A DNA stretch of 64,000 nucleotides from CAZPQK01 sp964588695. GTDB lineage: Bacteria; Krumholzibacteriota; Krumholzibacteriia; WVZY01; JAKEHA01. The DNA lies in the NCBI GenBank assembly GCA_964588695.1, contig CAZPQK010000005.1:211638-275637 (forward strand), given 5' to 3'. Positions 1 to 7,727 of this stretch are shown in pieces. The notes under the pieces are model-generated. The model ran no database searches. It saw only the letters and a program-made list of their open reading frames with translations, and was not told where the DNA came from. The translations under genes and the position numbers were made by a program. Each line of letters begins with the position of its first letter. Positions within the stretch are counted from its first letter, which is position 1.

Positions 1-2
1 TG

Positions 3-491
3 GGGCGCGCTCATGAGCTCCGTCCGGATAACCCCGATGCGCTACTGAACCTGGCCAATGTGTGTGAGCGACAACACCGGCTCGAAGACGCGGAGCGTCA
101 TTTGGTGCGATTGCACGGACTCGCTCCCAATGATCCGGTGGTTGCCAACTTCTACGGCTACGTACTTGCGCAGTTGGACAAGGACCTGGACAAAGCGCAT
201 AAGTTGCTGCAAATCTCGCTGGCGGCTGACCCGGACAACGGGTACTACCTTGACAGTTTCGGCTGGATTCTCTACCAACAGGGAGACTATCGCGGTGCCG
301 TGACTGCGCTGGAGCAGGCCGCCGCTCGCGTTCCGGACGATCCGGTTATTCTTGAGCATTTGGGAGACGCCCACCGTGCGCTGCGCAATTACGACAAGGC
401 CACGGCTGCGTACCAGCGGTCGAGCGAGCTTCAGATTCACAACGAAGACGTGCTTCGCAAGTTGGAAGAAGCAACGCGCCCGCGCCCGTAG
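3..491 (+). CDS. TPR-repeat protein, C-terminal part (5' end outside window)
   Basis: The reading frame is open from the first bases, so the start lies upstream; 162 residues are visible. They form tandem 34-residue helical repeats of TPR type, with the recurring pattern of small and aromatic residues (for example FGWILYQQGDYRGAV and HLGDAHRALRNYDKA). TPR arrays act as protein-protein scaffolds, and no catalytic motif is seen. The gene is followed directly by, and overlaps, a LolB/DUF4292-like lipoprotein gene. A TPR protein next to an outer-membrane lipoprotein carrier suggests a role in envelope biogenesis, but that is inference. Confidence 0.75.
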   Translation, partial: GRAHELRPDNPDALLNLANVCERQHRLEDAERHLVRLHGLAPNDPVVANFYGYVLAQLDKDLDKAHKLLQISLAADPDNGYYLDSFGWILYQQGDYRGAVTALEQAAARVPDDPVILEHLGDAHRALRNYDKATAAYQRSSELQIHNEDVLRKLEEATRPRP

Positions 492-1182
492 CACTTGCTT
501 CGCAACTCTACCCCTGCTGTTTCTTCTGGGTTCGTGTGGCCCTCCCGATGTTAACGTAGACGTCGGCGATGACCGCGGATGTGCGCAACTACACGAATGG
601 TTTCGCACCGTTCATTTAGACGCTGGCCAGTACACCGGAGCGGCGACGATCGACGTAAAGCAATATCGTTTGCGTGGTCGGTTTGAGCTCGATCTGGTGA
701 ACCAACGTGACCTTACATTGCGTTTTCGAACCTCGGGGGCGATCGGTCAGCAGGCTGAAGATCTGGTGGTGTCGCTTTACGCGGATACGCTCCGTATCCT
801 CGATCGCGAGCGCGCGATTCTTTATCGCCCGGCTGATATCGACACCATGATGGCAGACGTTGGCGGCGCGCGCGCGGTAACCGACTGGATCGACCGGCTT
901 CGGTTGTGGCCGCCAGATTGCGATCGCTTTCGCGAAGTAAACCTGAGCGGGGAGGACAAAATCGAAGGTCGCCTGGACGGCGAACCTTTCGGAGTTTCGC
1001 GACTCCCCGGTTCCGGTCCCGGCAGCGATTACCGTCCAACCGCGGCGTTCTGGGACGTGGCGATTCCGGGAGAGGCCGACGACGAACTGCGAGTTAGTTA
1101 CCGCTGGCGGGAGCAGGGGCTTAGCGAGGTCCGCCTTGAGCTAGAGCGACGGCGATGGCGAGTGATACTTTATGTGGACTAG
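376..1182 (+). CDS. LolB/DUF4292-like predicted lipoprotein
   Basis: The frame encodes a basic n-region (KKQRARAR), a hydrophobic stretch and a lipobox ending LLGSC, with the lipidated Cys codon at 535. The mature part alternates beta-strand-like segments (such as LRGRFELDLVNQRDLTLRF), resembling the LolA/LolB/DUF4292 open-barrel fold that binds lipid or lipoprotein. The start is not settled. GTG 376 is the nearest standard codon but makes a 53-residue leader and a 116-base overlap with the TPR gene; TTG 352 is longer still, so a non-standard start may be used. The gene is probably co-transcribed with the TPR gene. Family assignment rests on overall pattern only. Confidence 0.6.
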   Translation: MRCAITTRPRLRTSGRASFRFTTKTCFASWKKQRARARSTCFATLPLLFLLGSCGPPDVNVDVGDDRGCAQLHEWFRTVHLDAGQYTGAATIDVKQYRLRGRFELDLVNQRDLTLRFRTSGAIGQQAEDLVVSLYADTLRILDRERAILYRPADIDTMMADVGGARAVTDWIDRLRLWPPDCDRFREVNLSGEDKIEGRLDGEPFGVSRLPGSGPGSDYRPTAAFWDVAIPGEADDELRVSYRWREQGLSEVRLELERRRWRVILYVD

Positions 1183-1261
1183 GTAACACGTTGTAACATA
1201 ATGTGTTATACGACTTATAGTGGTCACGCCTCTGGATACTCTGCGCATTCGTTTGTTGTTG

Positions 1262-1290
1262 GGAACCATTCTGGACCGCCGGGGTACATA
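1262..1290 (+). promoter_or_regulatory. possible ECF-type promoter of the sigma/anti-sigma operon
   Basis: A GGAACC hexamer (1262-1267), the classic core of ECF sigma -35 elements, is followed after 17 bases by TACATA, about 20 bases before the start codon of an ECF sigma gene. Autoregulation by the encoded sigma factor is common in this family, so the motif is plausible, but a six-base match is weak evidence. A short inverted repeat lies further upstream at 1184-1208 (TAACAC/GTGTTA arms). Confidence 0.35.
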
Positions 1291-1310
1291 AACCCAACTG
1301 GAGGAAGGCT

Positions 1311-1940
1311 TTGTTCGCCGATCTGTACAGAGAAAAGGGCAAGTTGAACGAGCTGACCGACGAGGATCTGATGCTACGAGTCCAGCAGGGTGACACGGCC
1401 TGCTTTGACCTCCTCGTCGAGCGGTATAAGGTTCGTTTGTTTAATTATCTCCTGCGCCTGGTGGGAAATCGGGACGATGCGGAAGAGATCGCGCAGGAGG
1501 CGTTTGTCAAAGCCTACATCCACGCTGGGAAGTACAAGACGATTGCTAAGTTCTCCACCTGGCTTTACACGATTGCCACCAACCTGGTGCGCAACCGGAT
1601 GAGAGCCAAGAGCCGACGACCCCAAATGGTTCCGCTGTGGGGAACTGGAAGCAAGGATTCTGACGAAGAGAAACAAATCGATCTCGAAGATAACAGTCGT
1701 TCGCCCGAAGACACGATGAACGACTCCGAACTGGGGCAGGTCATCTCTGAAGCCATTCAGCAGATTCCCGAAAAGTATCGCACCAGTTTTGTGCTACGCG
1801 AGATCAATCAATTGTCGTACGAAGAAATCGCCGCGGTGACCGGCCTTAAACTGGGAACGGTTCGTTCCCGAATTAACCGGGCGAGAAACTACTTTAGACA
1901 GATCGTAGAGCCCGTCCTCGAAAAGGGCATCGACTTCTAG
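1311..1940 (+). CDS. ECF RNA polymerase sigma factor (RpoE-like)
   Basis: A 209-residue sigma-70 family protein with only regions 2 and 4. Region 2 (about residues 38-98) holds the core-binding and -10 recognition helices (DDAEEIAQEAFVKAY, FSTWLYTIATNLVRNRMR). Region 4 (about 146-199) holds the helix-turn-helix for the -35 element (SYEEIAAVTGLKLGTVRSRI). Between them is an acidic linker. The TTG start at 1311 is chosen because a strong ribosome site (GGAGGAAGG, 1300-1308) lies just before it. The gene is followed after 11 bases by a membrane anti-sigma factor, the usual pairing for envelope-stress ECF systems. Confidence 0.93.
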   Translation: MFADLYREKGKLNELTDEDLMLRVQQGDTACFDLLVERYKVRLFNYLLRLVGNRDDAEEIAQEAFVKAYIHAGKYKTIAKFSTWLYTIATNLVRNRMRAKSRRPQMVPLWGTGSKDSDEEKQIDLEDNSRSPEDTMNDSELGQVISEAIQQIPEKYRTSFVLREINQLSYEEIAAVTGLKLGTVRSRINRARNYFRQIVEPVLEKGIDF

Positions 1941-1951
1941 GAGGACCCCTG

Positions 1952-2653
1952 ATGAACTGCCGCAAAGCGCGGAAGTTGATTTGCGAATACGTAGACGGTG
2001 TGGCCGACGAATCCGTTCGGCTGGACCTGGAGCAGCACCTTTGTGCTTGTTCCGAATGTGATGCTCAAGCCACGTCGCTCAAGCAGAGTCTCGACTTGCT
2101 TCACCGCGCGCCGGTGGTTTCGGTCGACGATGACTTTGCGTGGCAGGTACGACTTCGCATTAATCGCGAACGCCATCGCATTAACGAAGCGGCGGAATCG
2201 TCGGGTGCGTTGGTTCGTCGCTGGAATTTGCGCTTCGCTGCCACAGCTGCAGCGGCTATGGTGGTGCTGGTTGGTGTGGGCGCCGTGGGGATGAAACAAG
2301 GTTGGGTGCCGACCGGGAACACCACCGGTGTAGGCGATTTCGCTAGTGGCGCGCCGGCGACCGAGCGGGTAGTGACGTCACGGCCGTCTTGGGACAGCAG
2401 TGCTTCCAGCGGGCCCGTCCAAACCGTCAGCCGCGGCGGTAGCCCTTCAAGTGCCGCAAGTGCGCTGGGTATTCTTGATCGCGAAGCCACGCCTCAGGAG
2501 TTAATTATTGATCAACTGAACCAAATGGACTCCGATGCCGCGATGCGAACCCTCGAACAAAACATCCGCTGGATGCAGGTCGAGTTGCAGCGGCGGCAGA
2601 TTATGAGTTTGCGTGAGCGGCGCACCATTCCGGTAGGAACGACACCCCGGTAG
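1952..2653 (+). CDS. zinc-binding transmembrane anti-sigma factor
   Basis: 233 residues. The N-terminus carries the anti-sigma zinc-finger signature H29-x3-C33-x2-C36 in a helical cytoplasmic domain expected to hold the neighbouring ECF sigma factor inactive. A single membrane helix follows at about residues 90-113 (AATAAAAMVVLVGVGAVG), then a Ser/Gly/Ala-rich extracytoplasmic part and a C-terminal amphipathic segment rich in Gln and Met. The gene lies 11 bases after the sigma gene with its own ribosome site (GGAGG) and ends at a strong terminator, so the two form a bicistronic unit. The inducing signal cannot be read from sequence. Confidence 0.87.
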   Translation: MNCRKARKLICEYVDGVADESVRLDLEQHLCACSECDAQATSLKQSLDLLHRAPVVSVDDDFAWQVRLRINRERHRINEAAESSGALVRRWNLRFAATAAAAMVVLVGVGAVGMKQGWVPTGNTTGVGDFASGAPATERVVTSRPSWDSSASSGPVQTVSRGGSPSSAASALGILDREATPQELIIDQLNQMDSDAAMRTLEQNIRWMQVELQRRQIMSLRERRTIPVGTTPR

Positions 2654-2673
2654 TGCCCGAACGCATCCCTGAC

Positions 2674-2713
2674 GATCGGCCTCCGCTTTTTTAGCGGGGG
2701 CCGATTTGTTTTT
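2674..2713 (+). terminator. rho-independent terminator after the anti-sigma gene
   Basis: A 13-base GC-rich inverted repeat (arm starting GATCGGCCTCCGC, other arm ending GGGGGCCGAT) with a short T-rich loop, followed by a run of T residues. It closes the sigma/anti-sigma operon about 20 bases after the stop codon. Confidence 0.8.
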
Positions 2714-2750
2714 GGCGTGGGCGCGTCACGTCGTATATTCTAAAACGACC

Positions 2751-3776
2751 ATGAACGAACGTCTCTCGACACCCCTGTTGTTGGCGGCGTTAGCCACCGT
2801 GCTAGCCCTTTCGGGTTGCCGCGAGATCCAGATCCCACCGCCTGGCTCTTACTCCAAGGTCTTGCTCGTCACCGAGCAGGGCGCTCGCGGTGAACTCCAT
2901 CAACAACTAGAGCCGCTAATCGCGCGCGAACTTGACTACGTCATTAGTCAGGAAACTTCGTTCGATGTCACCGCCATGGCGGCGGTCAATCTGGAAGACT
3001 TCCCACCGTTTAAGAACATCGTAGTGGTTGGGGTCGCGGACCCTTCGACCGATGTTGGTGCTCGAATCATCAGTTGGGTAGGAAGCGATACCTGGGCCCG
3101 TATTCGTTCGGGCGAAGTCGCAATTCTTAAGAAAGACAACCTGCCTGGTGCCGGCCAGGTGACACTGATTATTACCGCGCCGTCCTACGAAGCGCTGCAA
3201 GACGTATTGACCGAACGTGGTGAAGAGATCGCCGATGTGTTGGAGTCGAGTTGCCGCGAACGTTTGCGTCGTTATTTATGCGAGACGCCGAATCAAAAAC
3301 TTCAGAAGTCGTTGTTAGAAAGCTACGGCTTCTATCTCGACGTCCCTTATCTGTACACACTTCTGAGCGACGAAACTGAACCTCCGGGCGTCGAGATCAT
3401 CCGTGATCTGCCGACGCGAATTTTGGGCGTGTACTGGCGCGACCAACGGCGCGCGCCCACCATACATGATGCCGACGAGCTGTTCGATTTTCGCGCAAAG
3501 TATGTGTGGGAACGTTACAACCAGGACAAGATGGATCGAGACCGGGTCCGCTTCCGCTACGAGCGGTTTGGTCCGTACACCGCAATTAAGATGGCGGGCT
3601 ACTGGTACAACGACGTCGACATCGTGGGCGGCTACTTCGAGACATTCTTTGTTCATGATGAGGATCAAAACTTGTTGTGGGCGGTCGACTGTCTGACCTA
3701 CGCGCCCGGTCGCAACAAACACCCGCTGGTGCGCGAACTTCGCGCCCTGGCCGAAACCTTTCGCTACGACGCGTAA
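2751..3776 (+). CDS. DUF4837 family lipoprotein
   Basis: 341 residues starting at ATG 2751. An upstream in-frame TTG at 2706 would lie inside the preceding terminator and add residues before a normal signal peptide, so it was not used. The signal peptide ends in a lipobox with Cys at residue 23 (LALSGC). The mature protein matches the DUF4837 pattern: an opening VLLVTEQGARGEL block, a central VAILKKDNLPGAGQVTLII block, and a conserved C-terminal half rich in aromatic residues. DUF4837 proteins are envelope lipoproteins known mainly from Bacteroidetes and relatives; their function is unknown. The gene stands alone between two intergenic regions. Confidence 0.75.
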   Translation: MNERLSTPLLLAALATVLALSGCREIQIPPPGSYSKVLLVTEQGARGELHQQLEPLIARELDYVISQETSFDVTAMAAVNLEDFPPFKNIVVVGVADPSTDVGARIISWVGSDTWARIRSGEVAILKKDNLPGAGQVTLIITAPSYEALQDVLTERGEEIADVLESSCRERLRRYLCETPNQKLQKSLLESYGFYLDVPYLYTLLSDETEPPGVEIIRDLPTRILGVYWRDQRRAPTIHDADELFDFRAKYVWERYNQDKMDRDRVRFRYERFGPYTAIKMAGYWYNDVDIVGGYFETFFVHDEDQNLLWAVDCLTYAPGRNKHPLVRELRALAETFRYDA

Positions 3777-3933
3777 TCACGACACCCTGATGGTTGGCAT
3801 GGGAAGTGCTGAACCCTTCTGCGCAAACACGCCGAGTTGCCGTGCGCGACTGGCGGCGCGTTTGTAACGTGCTGTATTTTATTGACTTCCACGCACTCTA
3901 GCTGTTTTTCGAGCATCGCCCGGTAATTGCGCG

Positions 3934-3962
3934 TTGGCAACCGAGCGTGCACAACGTAGGAT
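3934..3962 (+). promoter_or_regulatory. predicted housekeeping promoter upstream of the acidic TPR gene
   Basis: TTGGCA (3934-3939) and TAGGAT (3957-3962) are separated by exactly 17 bases, about 58 bases before the ATG at 4020. This is the only promoter-like pair I see in the 243-base gap 3777-4019, which otherwise holds no gene or clear structure. Confidence 0.45.
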
Positions 3963-4019
3963 GACGGCAGATTCGGGTGGATTGTTGCTGACGGGCATTT
4001 GTTGTCGCGCCGGAAGAAA

Positions 4020-5318
4020 ATGACAGATCTTTACAAGAATCCAGAACTAGAAGCGCTGTTTAAGAAGTACCAGGCGAATCCCACTGGTCAGATTTTCGCG
4101 CCGCTCGCTGACGCCTGTCGCAAAGAGGGTATGGTGGAAGAGGCGCTGGAGATTACCGAGCGCGGTGTTCGTCAACACCCGGCCTACACCAGCGGATTGG
4201 TGGTGCACGCTAAGTGTCTCTACGACGCTGGTCGGCCCGACGAAGCATACACAGCTTTCGAAAAAGTTCTTAGCCTGGACGACAACAACCTGGTGGCATT
4301 GCGTTACCTGGGTACGCTCTCCATTCAGCGCGGAGATCACACGTCGGCACGTCGGTATCTTAACCACATTCTTGAGTTCGACCCCGACAACTCCGAAATC
4401 GCCGCCGACCTGGAAGCGCTGGCAATTGACGAACAGCGCACCGCTGAAGTGTTACGCGCGACGACCGCCGATCTTGACGACGATCCGACCGACGATCTGA
4501 TGTCCGGTGACGACGGCGGCGATGCGTCGGTAGATGACGCTGCCGATGCCGAAGAAGACAACGCCCATGACGATGTCACCCACATCGATGCCGAAACTTC
4601 CGACGACGAAGCGTCCTCAGCGCCCGCTCCAGAAGTTGCAGTGACTGGTTCGAGTTCCAAACCTGAGGAACGCTTCGAAGGCAAATCGATTTCTCTGGGC
4701 CAGAAGACCGGAACGAGTGACGCTTTTGCGACTCGAACGCTGGCCGACATCTACGCGGCCCAGGGGTACAAAGATCGTGCACGCCGAATCTACGAAGATC
4801 TAATTGGCGAAACGCCCGACGACGAGAGTCTTCGCGTTCGTTGGCGCGAATTGGGCGGACAAGATGAAGATCTTGCGGAGACAGCGGTTAGCCGGTCCAT
4901 GTCGACAGACACGCATCAGGCGCCGACGCCAAACCCGGTTGCAACCAGTCCCGCCGCCAGCGATCAAGTCGCGGCGGACGAAGCCGAATCCAGCTTTTCC
5001 CACATCGTCGAAACCATGGATGACGATGCCGACGTCGATGTGAACGTGGAGGACCTGGTTGATTTGACGGCATCGGTTAGCGAAACGGTTCTGGCGCAGG
5101 ACGTCGAAGAACACCCGGAAGCGGCAGCAGCTCCGTCGTCGCAGAACCGCCCCAAGCCCACTCCAGCCCCGCGCGCAACCTCGTCGGCTACCGCCGAGCC
5201 AGAGGACGCACCCGCATCGCCGCAGGCTGCGGAAGATGCTTCCGCCGCTCCTGGTGGCCGAGACCAGCAGTCCTACGAGCAGTTCAAGCGCTGGCTAAAG
5301 AACATTTCCGACAAATAG
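4020..5318 (+). CDS. TPR protein with long acidic low-complexity linkers
   Basis: 432 residues from ATG 4020, which has a GGAAG ribosome site just upstream; an in-frame TTG at 3999 would add seven residues. Residues about 1-150 are tandem TPR repeats. They are followed by an Asp/Glu/Ala-rich segment, a further TPR pair (TRTLADIYAAQGYKDRARRIY), and a second long Pro/Ala/Glu-rich region. The protein ends with a short, probably conserved block, YEQFKRWLKNISDK. There is no signal peptide, so it is likely cytoplasmic. The layout (helical repeats, disordered acidic spacers, short terminal motif) suggests a scaffold, but no partner can be named. It is followed by a weak terminator and efp. Confidence 0.75.
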   Translation: MTDLYKNPELEALFKKYQANPTGQIFAPLADACRKEGMVEEALEITERGVRQHPAYTSGLVVHAKCLYDAGRPDEAYTAFEKVLSLDDNNLVALRYLGTLSIQRGDHTSARRYLNHILEFDPDNSEIAADLEALAIDEQRTAEVLRATTADLDDDPTDDLMSGDDGGDASVDDAADAEEDNAHDDVTHIDAETSDDEASSAPAPEVAVTGSSSKPEERFEGKSISLGQKTGTSDAFATRTLADIYAAQGYKDRARRIYEDLIGETPDDESLRVRWRELGGQDEDLAETAVSRSMSTDTHQAPTPNPVATSPAASDQVAADEAESSFSHIVETMDDDADVDVNVEDLVDLTASVSETVLAQDVEEHPEAAAAPSSQNRPKPTPAPRATSSATAEPEDAPASPQAAEDASAAPGGRDQQSYEQFKRWLKNISDK

Positions 5319-5361
5319 TTTCGCCTGCCCGCTGCGCCTACTCGCCCCCATCTTTTCTCTG

Positions 5362-5385
5362 GAAACCCGGTTCGGGGTTTCTTAA
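5362..5385 (+). terminator. weak terminator between the TPR gene and efp
   Basis: A 7-base perfect inverted repeat (GAAACCC at 5362-5368, GGGTTTC at 5375-5381) with a 6-base loop, followed by TTAAT. The stem is short and the T-tract poor, so it may be only partly effective. Confidence 0.45.
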
Positions 5386-5453
5386 TATCCTACGACTATT
5401 GGTTTGCGTCCCGCCGACGCAGTATTGATCGATCTTAAGAAATCAGAGGCAAA

Positions 5454-6011
5454 ATGGCCGACACCAGCGACATCCGCAACGGTCTGATCATGGACATGGA
5501 CGGCGTCTATTGGGTGGTACAGGAATTCCTGCACGTTAAGCCCGGCAAAGGCGGCGCGTTCGTACGTACCAAAATCAAGAACCTGTTGACCGAACAGGTC
5601 AAAGAGCACACTTTTCGTGCTGGCGAGAAAATCACCGAAGTCACCGTGTTCAAACAGCCGTACCAGTATCTCTATAACGACGGCGACATTTACTACATGA
5701 TGGACAAGGAAACTTACGAACAACTGGAGCTTCCCAAGGGCATGGTGGAAGAGCATAAGGGCTACCTCAAAGAGAACATGGACGTTGATATTCTGTTACA
5801 CAACGGGAGCCCGTTGATGGTGAACATCCCCAACCATGTCGAGCTAGTGGTGGCGCAAACCGACCCGGGGCTTAAAGGGGACACCGCGACCGGCGGTTCC
5901 AAGCCCGCGACAATGGAAACGGGTTTGGTGGTTCAGGTGCCGTTGTTCATCGACGAAGGCGATACGCTTAAAATTGACACTCGCACCGGAAAATACATGT
6001 CACGCGTTTAA
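5454..6011 (+). CDS. efp: elongation factor P
   Basis: 185 residues, the usual EF-P length. It has the N-terminal KOW-like domain and two OB-fold domains. The conserved tip loop reads KPGKGGAF, with lysine 32 at the site where many bacteria attach a modification. The C-terminal signature VQVPLFIDEGDTLKIDTRTGKY is present. EF-P relieves ribosome stalling at polyproline stretches. It is followed after 18 bases by accB; efp next to the biotin carboxylase genes is a widespread bacterial arrangement. No EF-P-modifying enzyme is encoded in the window. Confidence 0.97.
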   Translation: MADTSDIRNGLIMDMDGVYWVVQEFLHVKPGKGGAFVRTKIKNLLTEQVKEHTFRAGEKITEVTVFKQPYQYLYNDGDIYYMMDKETYEQLELPKGMVEEHKGYLKENMDVDILLHNGSPLMVNIPNHVELVVAQTDPGLKGDTATGGSKPATMETGLVVQVPLFIDEGDTLKIDTRTGKYMSRV

Positions 6012-6029
6012 GGAACGGCGGTTAGGGCG

Positions 6030-6500
6030 ATGGAAAAGTTCGATTTGGACAAGAAAGAGATCAAAGAGCTGATCAAGCTGGTCGAAGACAGCGATATCAG
6101 CGAGCTTGAAGTATCCGACGGAAAACGCAACATTCGCATCGCCAAGGGTGGTATGGCTCCGGCCGTAGCCGTCCCCGCAGTTTCTCCTGCCCCGGCCGCT
6201 TCTGCGGCCCCCCCCGCTGCCGACGCCCCCGAGTCCGGGGAAGAGGCGTTGGCATCGAACTTGAAACAAGTGGTATCGCCGATGGTGGGTACTTTTTATA
6301 GATCACCCGCTCCAGGCGCCGACGCCTTCGTGGAAGTCGGCCAAACCGTATCCGTCGGGCAGACGGTCTGTATCGTGGAAGCGATGAAGCTGATGAACGA
6401 GATTGGCTCGGATTTCGGTGGCATCGTTCGCAAGATACTGGTGGAAAACGCCCAACCGATCGAATACGGACAACCGCTGTTTCTAGTTGAAACTAAATAA
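6030..6500 (+). CDS. accB: biotin carboxyl carrier protein of acetyl-CoA carboxylase
   Basis: 156 residues. The N-terminal helical segment (LIKLVEDSDISELEVSDGKRNIRI) is typical of AccB. It is followed by an Ala/Pro-rich flexible hinge (about residues 50-80) and a C-terminal biotinyl domain. The biotinylation motif EAMKLMNEI is intact with the acceptor lysine at residue 120. The protein carries biotin between the carboxylase and transferase half-reactions that make malonyl-CoA for fatty acid and lipid A synthesis. The usual partner accC is not adjacent: a pilT-like gene sits between them. Confidence 0.96.
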   Translation: MEKFDLDKKEIKELIKLVEDSDISELEVSDGKRNIRIAKGGMAPAVAVPAVSPAPAASAAPPAADAPESGEEALASNLKQVVSPMVGTFYRSPAPGADAFVEVGQTVSVGQTVCIVEAMKLMNEIGSDFGGIVRKILVENAQPIEYGQPLFLVETK

Positions 6501-6517
6501 GTTACCGGGGGTTACCC

Positions 6518-7669
6518 ATGAATATCAAGGTCCTGCTCGAGAAGATGATCGAGCTGGGGGCTTCCGACTTGCACATCAAGCCGGGCATTCCTCCTGTGGT
6601 GCGAGTCAACGGTAAGCTTCAGCGCACCGACTTCCCACCGCCCACCCCTAAGGAACTTGAAGAGGTCGCCCGCAAGGTGCTGACCCCATTGCAGCGGGAG
6701 AAGTTCGAGTCCACCCGCGAAGTGGATTTTGCATTTGGCGTGACCGGACTTGCACGGTTTCGAGCCAATTTCTACGTCCAGCGAAGCTCGATCGCCATGG
6801 TTTTTCGGCACGTTCCGGTGACCATTCGGACGATTGACGAGCTGGGATTGCCGCAGGTCATTAAGGACCTGGCCCTGCGCCCCCGGGGGATGGTGCTGGT
6901 GACCGGTACCGTCGGGTCGGGTAAGTCGACCACGATGGCGGCTATGATCCAGGAAATTAACAAAACCCTTAACAGCTCCATAATCACGGTGGAAGACCCG
7001 ATCGAGTTTCTCCACCGCGACGACAAAGCGATCATTAACCAGCGCGAAGTTGGAAGTGACACCGCCGGTTTTAACGAAGCTCTCCGTCACATCCTACGAC
7101 AAGATCCGAACGTGATCATGATCGGTGAGATTCGCGACATGGAAACCATGGAGATTGCGCTCAAAGCTGCCGACACCGGTCACTTTGTGATCAGCACGTT
7201 GCACACTATTGACGCACCGCAAACGATCAACCGAATTATTTCTTTCTTCCCGCCGCATCACCATCAGGAGGTGCGCTACCTGCTCGCGTCAACGCTCCAG
7301 GGGGTAATCTCCCAGCGATTGATTCGTTCGTCCGACGGCCGCGCGCGAGTTCCCGCAGTCGAGGTGATGGTAACCAGTGGAACCATTCGCGACTGCATCA
7401 TCAACCCCGAGAAAGCTGCTTCGTTGCATCAGGTCATGCGCGAAGGGGTAACGACCCACTCGATGCAGACCTTCGACCAGGCGCTGATGTCGCTTTACCA
7501 GGAGGGGCGGATTACGCTCGACGACGCGCTGCGAGCCAGTTCCAAGCCGCACGAATTTACGCTGCGCTTGAAGGGCATCGAAGCGACGTCAGACAACAGT
7601 TGGTCGCAGTTCGAGAACGAGGCCGAAGAGGACAAGGCTCCCGAGAAGCTAACTATTGATAAATTCTAG
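6518..7669 (+). CDS. pilT: type IV pilus retraction ATPase, PilT family
   Basis: 383 residues. It has the N-terminal PAS-like part of secretion ATPases (ELGASDLHIKPGIPPVVRVNG), a Walker A motif GTVGSGKST (about residues 129-137), the Asp box ITVEDPIEFLH, a Walker B region (DPNVIMIGEIRD) and the conserved His box (HFVISTLHT). PilT-type hexamers power pilus retraction for twitching motility; the C-terminal tail is somewhat longer than in PilT, and PilU is a possible alternative. No other pilus gene is in the window. Its position between accB and accC is unusual. A GGGGG ribosome site precedes the ATG. Confidence 0.92.
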   Translation: MNIKVLLEKMIELGASDLHIKPGIPPVVRVNGKLQRTDFPPPTPKELEEVARKVLTPLQREKFESTREVDFAFGVTGLARFRANFYVQRSSIAMVFRHVPVTIRTIDELGLPQVIKDLALRPRGMVLVTGTVGSGKSTTMAAMIQEINKTLNSSIITVEDPIEFLHRDDKAIINQREVGSDTAGFNEALRHILRQDPNVIMIGEIRDMETMEIALKAADTGHFVISTLHTIDAPQTINRIISFFPPHHHQEVRYLLASTLQGVISQRLIRSSDGRARVPAVEVMVTSGTIRDCIINPEKAASLHQVMREGVTTHSMQTFDQALMSLYQEGRITLDDALRASSKPHEFTLRLKGIEATSDNSWSQFENEAEEDKAPEKLTIDKF

Positions 7670-7727
7670 GGTTGCGCCTCCGAATTAACGTTTTCAAGCC
7701 CAAGCGGGCTGTGCTAACGTTGATTCC

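Noticed and set aside
1184..1208. Inverted repeat TAACAC/GTGTTA as an operator
   Set aside because: The arms are only six bases and AT-rich; there is too little support to call a regulator site.
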